Positions 46,647 through 55,750 of a stretch of DNA of 64,000 bases are shown here, one piece after another; positions within the stretch are counted from its first letter, which is position 1, and every line of letters starts with the position of its first letter. Position numbers and translations under genes: made by a program. This stretch comes from Rhizobium sp. N324 (GTDB lineage: Bacteria; Pseudomonadota; Alphaproteobacteria; Rhizobiales; Rhizobiaceae): contig NZ_CP013633.1 in assembly GCF_001664485.1 (NCBI RefSeq), forward strand, positions 62,001-126,000, read 5' to 3'. The notes under the pieces are model-generated. The model searched no databases. It was not told the DNA's origin and saw only the letters and a list, made by a program, of their open reading frames with translations.

Positions 46647-47780
46647 TCATTCACCTTCTACGTCTGAAAGGACAATGGGATCGCCCAGTGCGGACATCAG
46701 GCTGGCACAGACATTTTCCGGGCCTGTCTCCGAGCAGAGTATAATTTTCGAGTACAGCGCTGGATCGACGTTGTAGAGGTAATGTGGAACCGTTCCGCCG
46801 TAGTTGTCGGAGAACGAAAGTACTGAACCGATCGCGTGGCCTTTCGACAGGGGAGAACGCGTCACGGATGAATAGAAAACCTCAGCGCCCTCCTTTTCCA
46901 AGCGCTCCGCAAGCAGGAAGGGCTGCCACACGTGTTCGCCCGTTCCGAGTACGAGGGTAATCCCGTCATCGGCAGCGTTTGCATTGAGACCCTGCAAGTG
47001 ATCGACGACGCCGAGACGCGCCCAGTCTCGAGCGACGTCGGGACAGACCTCGGGCCGCTTAGGACGGTCACAGGAAGGGACCTGCGGAGTAGCTGCCGTG
47101 AAATCCCCACGCGGAGTCCAACTGTACCGTCCGGAAACGATAGTAGCCTCACTGACTGTTCCCGTGATCTCCGCGCGGGCAGCGCCTTCTGACCAGTCGG
47201 TAAGCGTAAGTAGGACTGTGTGCTTCAGCTTCAAACGAATTTTTGCGGGAAGGGCAGCGAAGATGTTGGCAAATGTCTTACCTGTCGAAGCCTCATCGTC
47301 AACGAGTACCAAGCCGGTCGCACCATGAACCAAGTCGCGGAGCCTTGCCTCGCATGGTTCGTGCAGGAGGTGCCGCGGGGCATGGCTATGCTCTTCCTCA
47401 AATTCGCACAGCAGCGGCAGTTTAAGATCATGGCGAGTGGAGCAGATATATATTGCATCGCCGCGACCAGTGAGTTCGCGGAACCGCCGATGGACACCCG
47501 CACCAAGGCCAATGCCCGCTTCGGCTATTCCGATGAACAAAACCGGACCAGGAATATCGGCAGGAATCTGACGTGCAAGGAGGTCGAATGCATTTCCCAT
47601 GACCGAAGGGCGGATCGGCAGGAATCGACCAAGAACCTTGGAAACAAACAGAAACGAGCGGTTCGGGTTGATTCGCTGCCCGAAGCCGAACATCTCGATG
47701 GGGGGTACAAGGCTTCGATCCACGTGAACCGAGATAGTGCCGTCGGCGAGTTGCGCAGAGTATGTTGAAGGATTCACCAT
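46647..47780 (-). CDS. Phosphoribosyltransferase with TRSP domain
   Basis: 377 residues. N-terminal PRTase_2 domain with PRPP loop VLVDDEASTGKT at about 158-169 and FIGIAEAGIGLGAGVHRRF; C-terminal TRSP domain (VLGTGEHVWQPFLLAERLEK, SFSDNYGGTVPHYLYNV). From Ter-system literature, this two-domain protein is thought to build a ribosylated metabolite with StiP and HAD enzymes. First gene of the cassette, 114 bp before StiP; no ATP-grasp, HpcH-like or ter gene is adjacent. Confidence 0.85.
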   Translation of the reverse strand: MVNPSTYSAQLADGTISVHVDRSLVPPIEMFGFGQRINPNRSFLFVSKVLGRFLPIRPSVMGNAFDLLARQIPADIPGPVLFIGIAEAGIGLGAGVHRRFRELTGRGDAIYICSTRHDLKLPLLCEFEEEHSHAPRHLLHEPCEARLRDLVHGATGLVLVDDEASTGKTFANIFAALPAKIRLKLKHTVLLTLTDWSEGAARAEITGTVSEATIVSGRYSWTPRGDFTAATPQVPSCDRPKRPEVCPDVARDWARLGVVDHLQGLNANAADDGITLVLGTGEHVWQPFLLAERLEKEGAEVFYSSVTRSPLSKGHAIGSVLSFSDNYGGTVPHYLYNVDPALYSKIILCSETGPENVCASLMSALGDPIVLSDVEGE

Positions 47781-48668
47781 TGCCAGCTTTCGAAAGTACG
47801 GACGTTTACCGTGGAAAAAATCCGTGCCATATGTTTCCGTGACGCCGCACGCTCATTGGCGTCTCGTTGACGAGCAGGGTAGCACTTACCTCTCGAGGCT
47901 CAGAGTGCATCCGCGCCACGATATCGCAGGAGAATTCGCCGGCCCTTGGCGCGAAGGCCAGCACGGCGCGAGCGCCTCCCTGGTTTCAGCTTCGTTGGGG
48001 CTAAATCCCGATCTGAGGCCTTCCTGCCCCGTCGATGCGGCTCGTGACCCATCTCCGACAAAGCGACTGGGGCGATAGAAATAGAGTTTACGTCAGTTCA
48101 TCCTCGCTCTCTGCGGTGAATCAGTAGCATGAAGTGAAGCAAGGGACGTGCCACTCGGACATGCAGCACGAATGCGAGCTGAATAGGCACCAGAACTCGA
48201 ATATTGCATTCCAGGTCTCACGCGGCAGATGTCCAGATTGCCGGGAAATTTCGTATTGCATCCATAACGGCTTTGGGCGACGGATTGCGGGACCTGCCAT
48301 GGCAAGCGCGTGCGGTCGCGAAACCTCAGATGGCGGCGAAGCGCTGCAGTTAAGAGAGATGCTGGAGCGTATATTCGCCTAAACGCTGCTGACGTGGCGG
48401 TTGGGCCTTTGAACGGTGGACGAGATCAGCCGGGAAAAAAGGCGTAGCTTCATTGAAATCGGCAGGGTGTACCCCGCCCACTACCGGGGATCAGAGCAGG
48501 CCAGCCTTGGCCCCAACCTGCGATGATAGCAGGTGCCTGGGGCACCTCCAGCACGTCGAGGGTTCTGCATCTTCGTGTCAGCCAATAGCCGACAGTTCGC
48601 ACCACGTTTGTATTCGCTTTGTCTGCTTTACGACAGACTTAAGTCTTGATGCCTGCACTCAGCCGTCG
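47781..48668. other. Gap between the StiP cassette and IS remnants
   Basis: About 890 bp without a recognisable gene. A rightward open frame at 47737-48078 and another at 48134-48382 lack family patterns. The cassette promoter should be in the first 200 bp. Confidence 0.35.
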
Positions 48669-48783
48669 TTGTTCAGTCCCGGCATTTCCATGGAGCGGAT
48701 CGAGGGTGAAACGTTCAGGCTGCGAAGTCTATGTCTTGCAGACGAACTCGTAGTGTGAGGCCCTTGAGGGTCTTGAGCCTGCG
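48669..48783 (-). mobile_element. IS481-type element, end remnant
   Basis: Starts with a diverged copy of the terminal repeat of the element at 16825 (GTTCAGTCCCGGCATTTCCA) and reads leftward RLKTLKGLTLRVRLQDIDFA then stop, matching GRRLKTLKGRTPYEF near the transposase end with a shift. Only about 115 bp remain. Confidence 0.6.
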
Positions 48784-48835
48784 TGACCTGCCACTGAACT
48801 TTCATCCAGCGGCGATTAGAGCCTCGGCGGTTTTG
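48784..48835 (-). mobile_element. IS3-family end, second remnant
   Basis: TGACCTGCCACTGAA terminus and AEALIAAG-stop, the same end as at 15617-15718. It abuts the IS481 remnant directly. Confidence 0.6.
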
Positions 48836-49034
48836 AATACGCCAAGTGGCGCGGTGTGAGCAACCGGCAACGCGGATCGTGTCCCAGCACCTGGTGTAGC
48901 TGACGGGAGGTAGCAAAGCCGAGTGCCCGCGCGCTTCTCGCTGCGCTGTAGCGGGTGATCGGCTTTGCGGGCGGCCATCAGTGTTTTCCGCTAGGGTCGG
49001 GTTGTTCAAGACCAACCTGACGGAAAGATCACCG

Positions 49035-50225
49035 ATGACCAATGACATGATGAACGTGCGCTCCCTTGTTGAGAAGAGTGCCGATGCAGATTTGTTGCGT
49101 GAGATGATCGGCCTTGCTGCCGAGCGGCTGATGGAGCTGGAAGTAGGCTCGGCTACGGGTGCAGACTTCGGTGTGAAGAACTCGATGCGGCTCACTCAAC
49201 GCAATGGCTACCGTGACCGCGATTGGGAGACGCGGGCTGGCACCGTCGAGCTTCGCATTCCGAAGCTGCGCAAAGGCAGCTACTTTCCGAGCTTCCTTGA
49301 ACCGCGCCGGATGGCAGAGAAAGCTCTGACGGCCGTTATCCAGGAAGCGTATATCCAGGGAATCTCGACCCGTTCTGTCGACGACCTGGTCAAGGCCATG
49401 GGTATGAGCGGCATCTCCAAAAGCTAGGTGAGCCGTCTATGTGAAGAGATCGACGTCAAAGTGAAGGCGTTCCTCGACAGGCCGATTGAAGGTGAGTGGC
49501 GGTACGTCTGGGTGGACGCGACCTATCTCAAGGTCCGGCGTGGCGGCCGCATCGTCTCAGTCGCCGTCATTATCGCGGTCGGCGTCAATAACGACGGTCG
49601 GCGCGAGGTCCTGGGTATGGAAGTTGGCACCTCGGAGGCCGAACCGATCTGGACGGAATTCTTGCGCAGGCTGACACGTCGAGGATTACGTGGTGTGAAC
49701 CTTGTTGTCTCTGATGCACATGAGGGCATCAAGGCTGCCGTTTCCAAGGTTCTCAATGCCACTTGGCAAAGGTGCCGGGTTCACTTCATGAGGAACGTGC
49801 TCGCGCATGCTGGAAAGAGCGGCAGGCGGGTCGTATCCGCCTTCATCGCGACGGCCTTTGCCCAGGAGACCCCGGAGGCAGCAAGCGCACAATGGCGCAG
49901 TGTCGCCGATCAAATCAGGCCGAAAGTGCCGAAGCTTGCCACCATCATGGACGACGCTGAAGAGGAAGTGTTCGCCTACATGACCTTCCCGAAAGAGCAC
50001 CGGGAAAGCTGCACTCGACGAATCCAATTGAGCGTCTCAACGGCGAAATCAAGCGACGCACCGAGGTCGTCGGCATCTTTCCGAACGACGAAGCCATCGT
50101 CCGTCTCGTCGGCGCATTGCTGCTCGAACAGAATGATGAATGGGCCGTTCAACGCGCCAGGTATATGACGCTTGAGACCATGGCCCAAATGAGCGATGAT
50201 CCCCAAATCAGCCTGCCCCGCTGTG
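49035..50225 (+). pseudogene. IS256-family transposase with amber stop and frameshift
   Basis: Reads [20 protein letters not shown] ... [42 protein letters not shown], then TAG at 49425-49427 where relatives have Gln (KSQVSRLCEEID). It continues YVWVDATYLKVRRGGRIVSV and VVSDAHEGIKAAVSKVLNAT WQRCRVHFMRN (catalytic Asp residues). Near 50008 a shift is needed to read EKLHSTNPIERLNGEIKRRT EVVGIFPND. The end DPQISLPRC lacks the usual stop. Non-functional. Confidence 0.88.
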
Positions 50226-51075
50226 ATGTCGGGTTAGGAAACGAGCGGGACAGCAGGCTAATACACTGCCCGAATTGCCCCGTGTGGACGGCAAGCGTCA
50301 AGCCTTGATGCCAAATTCAAACGGATATGAGTGGGGCTTCGCAGCTGCGGCGAGGTCTCGATAGGGTCCGACAATAAGCCCGAATGAGTGGGCACAATGG
50401 GACTGAAAGTGGGATCACTTGGTGAGCCCGTTGTTCCCGCGCGGAGATCCCGCCGCTATTCTCGCAAATGTCGGACAGCCGCCGCCCTTTGTCGCATTTG
50501 TCGAGATCACGACAATCGGTTTGTCCCGCTCTGCTCTACGCACCCGTCAAGCCACGGAGTGGTGCCTGCTTCGCAGTTTTGAATTTGAGAGCGAGCGGGC
50601 TACGGCTCCGTCATTGCTGGGGGTCCGATAGCGAAAGCCTGTTCGAGATGCGTGCTTCTCTATCGTCGCACAGGGCGTTTTCAGCATCTTGGGCCCTCTC
50701 ACCGGTCTGAACAACTGTTTCAGCTTGATCATTTGAGGTTTTCGCAACCGAACGTGCTTGCCGTGGCTGGTCGGCAAGCCGTCGCTCGAACGATCATGGA
50801 ATGCGATACTAAGTTTTCCGGAATCTGGATTCCAACTGGAATGCAGGAATACGATCGGTAGTAGCGTTTTTAGCTCGCATTTTACGCTGCATTTTCGAGT
50901 GGCACGTCGCTTGCTTCATTTCTCGTGCCGCCGATTCACCGAAACTCAGAAAGAGCCAACGCAAGCTCTATGGTGGTGCGAATTGCCCACTGCTCCCGCG
51001 CCCAGACGGCGCGGAACCGGCCTAAAAGCGGCATTAATCTTGGCGAAGGACAATTCAAATCCAAGGGAGAGTAAG
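50226..51075. promoter_or_regulatory. Upstream region of melA
   Basis: 850 bp between the IS256 remnant and melA. The longest frame covering melA begins at 50758, but the stretch 50758-51075 is Cys/Arg/Trp-rich without domain pattern, and holds the sigma-54 promoter at 50900. A near NifA site (TGT-N10-TCA, one mismatch) is at 50716-50731. No gene seen at 50226-50757. Confidence 0.55.
50900..50915 (+). promoter_or_regulatory. Sigma-54 (-24/-12) promoter of melA
   Basis: TGGCACGTCGCTTGCT: GG at 50901-50902 and GC at 50913-50914 with the required 10 bp between, matching the RpoN consensus TGGCACG-N4-TTGC(A/T) throughout. Transcription would begin near 50926, inside the 609-codon frame and 150 bp before the ATG at 51076. 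Melanin genes of bean rhizobia are known to need NifA. Confidence 0.82.
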
Positions 51076-52587
51076 ATGAGCATCACACGCAGACATGTCA
51101 TCGTTCAGGGTGGCGTCATTGCAGCAGGCCTGCTCGCCAGCGGCCTACCGGGGACAAAAGCCTTCGCGCAGATACCGTCAATCCCTTGGCGGCGCTCACT
51201 GCAGGGCTTGGCCTGGAACGACCCGATCATCGAGACCTATCGCGACGCAGTGCGCCTTCTCAACGCCCTTCCCGCCAGCGACAAATTCAACTGGGTCAAC
51301 CTCTCGAAACTTCACGGCAGCGGTGACGTCGTCAAATACTGCCCGCATGGCAACTGGTATTTCCTGCCGTGGCACAGGGCCTATACGGCTATGTACGAGC
51401 GCATCGTTCGGCACGTGACCAAGAACAACGATTTCGCTATGCCGTTCTGGGACTGGACCGACAATCCGTACCTGCCCGAAGTGGTCACAATGCAAAAGAC
51501 GCCCGACGGCAAGGACAATCCACTTTATGTTTCGTCGCGCACCTGGCCAATCACGCAGCCGATGCCGGACAATATAGTTGGGCCACAGGTTCTCAACACC
51601 ATCCTAACGGCGAAGCCATACGAGGTCTTCGGCACCACCCGCCCCGAGGGACAGAACTCACTCGATCCTTCCTGGGTCACCACCAGCAGCGGCACGCAGG
51701 GGACGCTGGAATACACACCGCACAATCAGGTGCACAACAATATCGGTGGCTGGATGCCGGAAATGTCGTCGCCCCGCGATCCGATCTTCTTCATGCATCA
51801 TTGCAACATCGACCGCATCTGGGCGACGTGGAATTTGCGCAACGCCAACAGCACGGATCGGCTCTGGGCCGACATGCCGTTCACCGACAATTTCTACGAT
51901 GTCGACGGCAACTTCTGGTCCCCGAAGGTCTCTGACCTTTATGTTCCAGAGGAACTCGGATACAATTATGGTTTCCGGACCTACTTCAAGGTCGCGGCGG
52001 CGAGCGCCAAAACGCTGGCCCTGAACGATAAACTCACGTCCGTGATCGCGGCGACGGCGACCGATGCTGCAATCGCCGGCGTGACGACCACCTCCACGGA
52101 CAACAGCAAGGCGGCAACGGAAAACGTGCCGCTTTCGCTGCCGATCAAGATCCCGGCGGGCGCATTGCAGGAGATCGTCCGCCAACCGCCTCTGCCATCC
52201 GGCATGGATACAATGGATTTCGGCGCGGCACAGGAGCAGGCGGCCTCCGCTCCTCGTGTGCTGGCATTCCTGCGCGATGTCGAGATCACCAGTGCCAGCA
52301 CGACCAGCGTTCGGGTGTTTCTCGGCAAGAACGACCTTAAGGCCGATACGCCCGTCACCGATCCCCATTACGTCGGTTCTTTCGCCGTTCTCGGTCATGA
52401 CGGCGACCATCATCGCAAACCATCCTTCGTCCTCGATCTGACGGACGCGATCCAGCGGGTTTACGGCGGAAGGGGGCAGACGGATGGCGAGGCCATCGAC
52501 CTGCAGCTCATTCCTGTCGGATCGGGAGCGGGCAAACCCGGCGCCGTAGAGCCCGCAAAGCTAGAAATAGCCATAGTGTCCGCCTAA
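51076..52587 (+). CDS. melA: Tyrosinase MelA (melanin synthesis)
   Basis: 503 residues from 51076. Oxidises tyrosine and DOPA to quinones that form melanin. CuA ligands: His80, His91 and His100 (KLHGSG; PHGNWYFLPWHRAY). CuB: HNQVH at 216-220 and MHHCNID with His241/242. Twin-arginine-like leader MSITRRHVIVQGGVIAAGLL ASG. From memory R. etli MelA is listed with 609 residues, which fits a start at 50758. I prefer 51076: GGGAGAG lies directly upstream, the leader starts there, and a sigma-54 promoter lies downstream of the longer start. Confidence 0.92.
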   Translation: MSITRRHVIVQGGVIAAGLLASGLPGTKAFAQIPSIPWRRSLQGLAWNDPIIETYRDAVRLLNALPASDKFNWVNLSKLHGSGDVVKYCPHGNWYFLPWHRAYTAMYERIVRHVTKNNDFAMPFWDWTDNPYLPEVVTMQKTPDGKDNPLYVSSRTWPITQPMPDNIVGPQVLNTILTAKPYEVFGTTRPEGQNSLDPSWVTTSSGTQGTLEYTPHNQVHNNIGGWMPEMSSPRDPIFFMHHCNIDRIWATWNLRNANSTDRLWADMPFTDNFYDVDGNFWSPKVSDLYVPEELGYNYGFRTYFKVAAASAKTLALNDKLTSVIAATATDAAIAGVTTTSTDNSKAATENVPLSLPIKIPAGALQEIVRQPPLPSGMDTMDFGAAQEQAASAPRVLAFLRDVEITSASTTSVRVFLGKNDLKADTPVTDPHYVGSFAVLGHDGDHHRKPSFVLDLTDAIQRVYGGRGQTDGEAIDLQLIPVGSGAGKPGAVEPAKLEIAIVSA

Positions 52588-52618
52588 CATCCGGACTGGC
52601 TGGGTTGTGGAGACATCG

Positions 52619-53074
52619 ATGCGCTATCATCGTTGGGTGCTTATCGCTATTCGTGCGGCGGCATTATCGATGCTGCGCATCGTCAGCCCGGTTCAAGCTA
52701 ACGAGAGCGACATGCGGGCAACGACCAGTAAGCCCGCGACGATAACCATATCGAGCAGAGCAGTCCACTCATCGGCTGATACCAGTGCGCGGGTCGTCCT
52801 TACTGTCACTGGTTATGAACCGTCGACTTCAGGACCAGTGACGACGGTCGTTTCGCTTGACTGCGGCAGTAACGTTCGCGAAATTGGTAGGTTTGGTATT
52901 TTTCCGAACAAGGCGTTTTCGGTATTGGACGGGGCAAAGCCTCAACGATTTGGGTTTCCCTTGCCCGATGACCCGTCTTGCCGTCAGCCACAGACCGTCA
53001 TTATCCGGCTGGAGCCTCAAACAGGCGGCGGTTCGGGCGCCAGCATCACTATCAGCGACGCAAGCATCGGATAG
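52619..53074 (+). CDS. Small exported protein downstream of tyrosinase
   Basis: 151 residues, not recognised. Signal-like start MRYHRWVLIAIRAAALSMLR IVSPVQA, then a beta-rich domain (TARVVLTVTGYEP-like ARVVLTVTGYEPSTSGPVTT, QTVIIRLEPQTGGGSGASIT) with two Cys. GGAG precedes the ATG at 52619. 31 bp after melA, so probably cotranscribed; it could be a copper-loading or folding partner, by analogy with accessory proteins of other bacterial tyrosinases. That role is a guess. Confidence 0.7.
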   Translation: MRYHRWVLIAIRAAALSMLRIVSPVQANESDMRATTSKPATITISSRAVHSSADTSARVVLTVTGYEPSTSGPVTTVVSLDCGSNVREIGRFGIFPNKAFSVLDGAKPQRFGFPLPDDPSCRQPQTVIIRLEPQTGGGSGASITISDASIG

Positions 53075-53473
53075 ATTGGCAGTCGGGGCTGATTTGCCGC
53101 TAGCTCCAGAACCTTGGCGGCAATGAAAGTCCGCCGGATAAAATAGAGGGTTTTGATAGGTTGTTGTGACAAAGGTCCAACGCGCAGCGCCTATCGTGGT
53201 CAACAGTTTACAGTCTTGCCGCTGCATTCTGCGACTGATGGTCGTCTGCAAGCAGGCAAAGGTTTTTGGCCGACCCGAGACTAGGCTCAAGATAAAGTCG
53301 CTCTTAAAGGCATTGAACCAACGACGCGTTCCTAGATCAGTAAAGTGACTCTTCAACCACTTCAGATGCTTGCGCGGAGTCTGTCCGAAAGCTGCATTGA
53401 CTTCGCACGCGGTCCAAAACCGATTCAGACTGCGCGTTCAATTCAAAACTGAAGATTAGACGTGTGCTTTTAA
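53075..53473. other. Gap upstream of the peptidase
   Basis: About 400 bp with no supported gene. It leads into the sigma-54 promoter at 53474. I found no exact TGT-N10-ACA NifA site here. Confidence 0.4.
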
Positions 53474-53489
53474 TGGCACTGGATTTGCA
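53474..53489 (+). promoter_or_regulatory. Sigma-54 promoter of the M28-like peptidase
   Basis: TGGCACTGGATTTGCA: GG at 53475-53476, GC at 53487-53488, 10 bp apart, one base from the full consensus. Start of transcription near 53500, about 57 bp before the TTG start with GGAGG. Confidence 0.78.
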
Positions 53490-53556
53490 AGGACACGGGC
53501 GGCGTGCGGCCATAGGTATCGCTTCCATTCGTGATAGAGAGGCGCGGAGGTTAGTC

Positions 53557-55086
53557 TTGAAACGAAGAGATTTTTCGACTGTTGGGCTCACTGCTCTTCT
53601 CGCCGGGATCGTATTCCCGGCTTTTCCCAGCACCGGATTCAGTGAGCAGCGAAAGCCGTCCATCCCCGCACTCCCTGATCAGCGGAAACTTTGGAGTTGG
53701 ATCAAAAGGCTCAACAGTTTCGGCCCCCGATTGACCGGCAGCCCGGCGCAAGCACGGGCAATCGATTATCTTGCTGGTGAGTTGAGAGGGATGGGCCTTG
53801 AGGTGAAGCGCGATCAACTCACGATGCGCCGGTGGATGCCACGAACCACCGCGTTCAAACTGTCAAATGGTGAAGTAATTGAGGTAGCGGCGCCGTTCCC
53901 GTATTCCGGGCTTACACCTCCCGGCGGTATCTCGGGTAAGATGGTTCTTTTCAACGGTCGGGTTCAGGCGTTTGAGAAAGCCCGCGGCAAAATTGCGGTG
54001 GTGACGGTAAAGCGTCGGGATCTGGCGGCATTCCTCGAACTGGTGACCAATCGACGCGGCAGCCTGCCGGAAGGCATAGACTTTCCCAAAGCCGTAACCA
54101 CGCCGCTTATCACCGGTTTGCTTGGCGTACCGATCGACAAGGCGCGTGAAGCAGGGGTTTTAGCCGTCGTTTGCATTTTCGAAGGCGTCTCGGAAGTGCA
54201 GTTGAAGGGGCAGGTGCTGCCATTCACCACACCGTATTGGGGCTTACCTGCAATATGGGTGGCGCAATCTGAAGGAGAGCGGATCAAAGCCGCGATCAAG
54301 CACGGTTTGAGCGGTCGCCTGACCTTGGATGGCACGTTGGAAGACGTTGCGACCGATACGATTTATGCGGTTTTGCCGGGCTGCAACCTGCTTGAGACAA
54401 TCATCATCAACACCCACACCGATGGACCTAATGCGTGCGAAGAGAACGGCGGTGCTGGGGTACTCGCTCTGGCGCATTATTTCTCCTCGCTACCGAAATC
54501 TGCCCGCAACCGAAGCCTCGTCTTCGTACTCGTCACGGGTCATTTCCAGCTTCCCCAGTTCGGCCGCCACGGGAATCAGGCGACGGCGACCTGGCTCGAA
54601 ATGCATCCAGAATTGTGGGACGGCAAACCCGGCCATGCTAAAGCCGTTGCAGGAGCTACGATTGAGCATCTTGGATGTACCGAGTGGCGAGATGACTTTG
54701 CAAAAGGGCACCCCGCGCCCACCGGGAAGCCGGAGCTCGATTTGATCTATACCAGTAATAAGTCGATGAGTGACGTGTATATCGCTGCCGCACGCGGGCG
54801 CAAAAAGGTACGCGCGCTGATAGTCGCCCCAGCGGCGGCGCAGGTGATGTTGGGCGAAGGCCAGCCATTATACGCATCAGGAATTCCGACGATATCAAGC
54901 TGTCCGATACCGGACTATCTTTGCCAGGTCTTGCCGGGCGGAGGCTTGGACCGGCTCGACCCTGATTACGCCTTTCAGCAAGTGGAAACCTTTGCCCGCA
55001 CGGTCGACTTGCTCGACACGATGCCGCGTGGTGAGATCGGAATTGTTCCGTTTAACCTGTCCACTGTTATCGGTGATCTGCTGTAA
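53557..55086 (+). CDS. Tat-exported M28-like aminopeptidase
   Basis: 509 residues. TTG start at 53557 chosen because GGAGG lies 6 bp upstream and a twin-arginine leader begins there (KRRDFSTVGLTALLAGIVFP AFP). N-terminal part LNSFGPRLTGSPAQARAIDY LAGELRGMGLEVKRD is typical of M28 peptidases (FG.R.TGS). Zinc region IIINTHTDGPNACEENGGAG VLALAHYF corresponds to H-D...GA..N..G of the family, with changes. Later metal ligands are harder to see (VTGHFQLPQFG), so activity is uncertain. A longer frame begins upstream of the sigma-54 promoter. Periplasmic. Confidence 0.78.
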   Translation: MKRRDFSTVGLTALLAGIVFPAFPSTGFSEQRKPSIPALPDQRKLWSWIKRLNSFGPRLTGSPAQARAIDYLAGELRGMGLEVKRDQLTMRRWMPRTTAFKLSNGEVIEVAAPFPYSGLTPPGGISGKMVLFNGRVQAFEKARGKIAVVTVKRRDLAAFLELVTNRRGSLPEGIDFPKAVTTPLITGLLGVPIDKAREAGVLAVVCIFEGVSEVQLKGQVLPFTTPYWGLPAIWVAQSEGERIKAAIKHGLSGRLTLDGTLEDVATDTIYAVLPGCNLLETIIINTHTDGPNACEENGGAGVLALAHYFSSLPKSARNRSLVFVLVTGHFQLPQFGRHGNQATATWLEMHPELWDGKPGHAKAVAGATIEHLGCTEWRDDFAKGHPAPTGKPELDLIYTSNKSMSDVYIAAARGRKKVRALIVAPAAAQVMLGEGQPLYASGIPTISSCPIPDYLCQVLPGGGLDRLDPDYAFQQVETFARTVDLLDTMPRGEIGIVPFNLSTVIGDLL

Positions 55087-55750
55087 AACTGACCAACACT
55101 AACGCCAGCGAAAATGGCGGCGTCACGCGGTCGGCACTTTAACTGGCGCCGAGGATCATCTGGCTGTTCACGATAGTGCCGGGTCATAGCCGTCCCATCT
55201 GGGCACGCTTCGTCATGCATCAGATGACCGGCCTGCGTTTCCACGTCGCGGCCTTCGAGGCTCTCGGCGGCGCTCCGCGGGAGTGCTTTGCGACCGGATG
55301 AAGACTGCCGTCATCGGTGAGCGTCAGACAGAAGGCATCGTTTATAACCGTGCCACCACCAGCCTTAGCCCCACCACCAAAGCCACGCGGACGGCCGCCG
55401 AAACATCTTAGTTGGTGGGGATCCCACACCGCAGGCGAATCCATCACCTCCTGTCCTGCGATAGTCTCCAACGAGCTGGGAGAAACTGCTGATCCAGGCT
55501 GAATGAAGACTTTGTGTGGCATTCCCTGGCGACGAGCTTGCTGCCCCCTCTCCCGGCGTAGCTGGCTGACCCAGTGCTTGGCATAGACATTGCAGGGGAT
55601 GAATGCGGCGGTAACTCGTTGGGGTCGGAAGTCGTCAAACTGCTTTCCTAGGCGTCGGCATTGCCTACCGAGCACCTCGCCAGACGGAAGCACGATCGAT
55701 CTGGCACGTATGTATGCGTACGGGATCATAACCATAGAGGAGTTGAAACG
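55087..55750. other. Gap before the DUF3141 gene
   Basis: A leftward frame (55220-55735; LGKQFDDFRPQRVTAAFIPC, FGGRPRGFGGGAKAGGGTVI) reads somewhat like a coding remnant but I cannot place it and it lacks a ribosome site. A TGGCACG at 55702 resembles a sigma-54 -24 box, but the GC is 11 rather than 10 bp away. Confidence 0.35.

Noticed and set aside
50716..50731. NifA upstream activator site for melA
   Set aside because: TGT-N10-TCA has one mismatch to TGT-N10-ACA; such near matches are common by chance, so it is noted but not called.
55702..55718. TGGCACG as a sigma-54 promoter for the DUF3141 gene
   Set aside because: The -12 GC lies 11 bp from the -24 GG rather than 10, and TTGC is replaced by ATGC. 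Position is attractive, but the spacing rule is strict.
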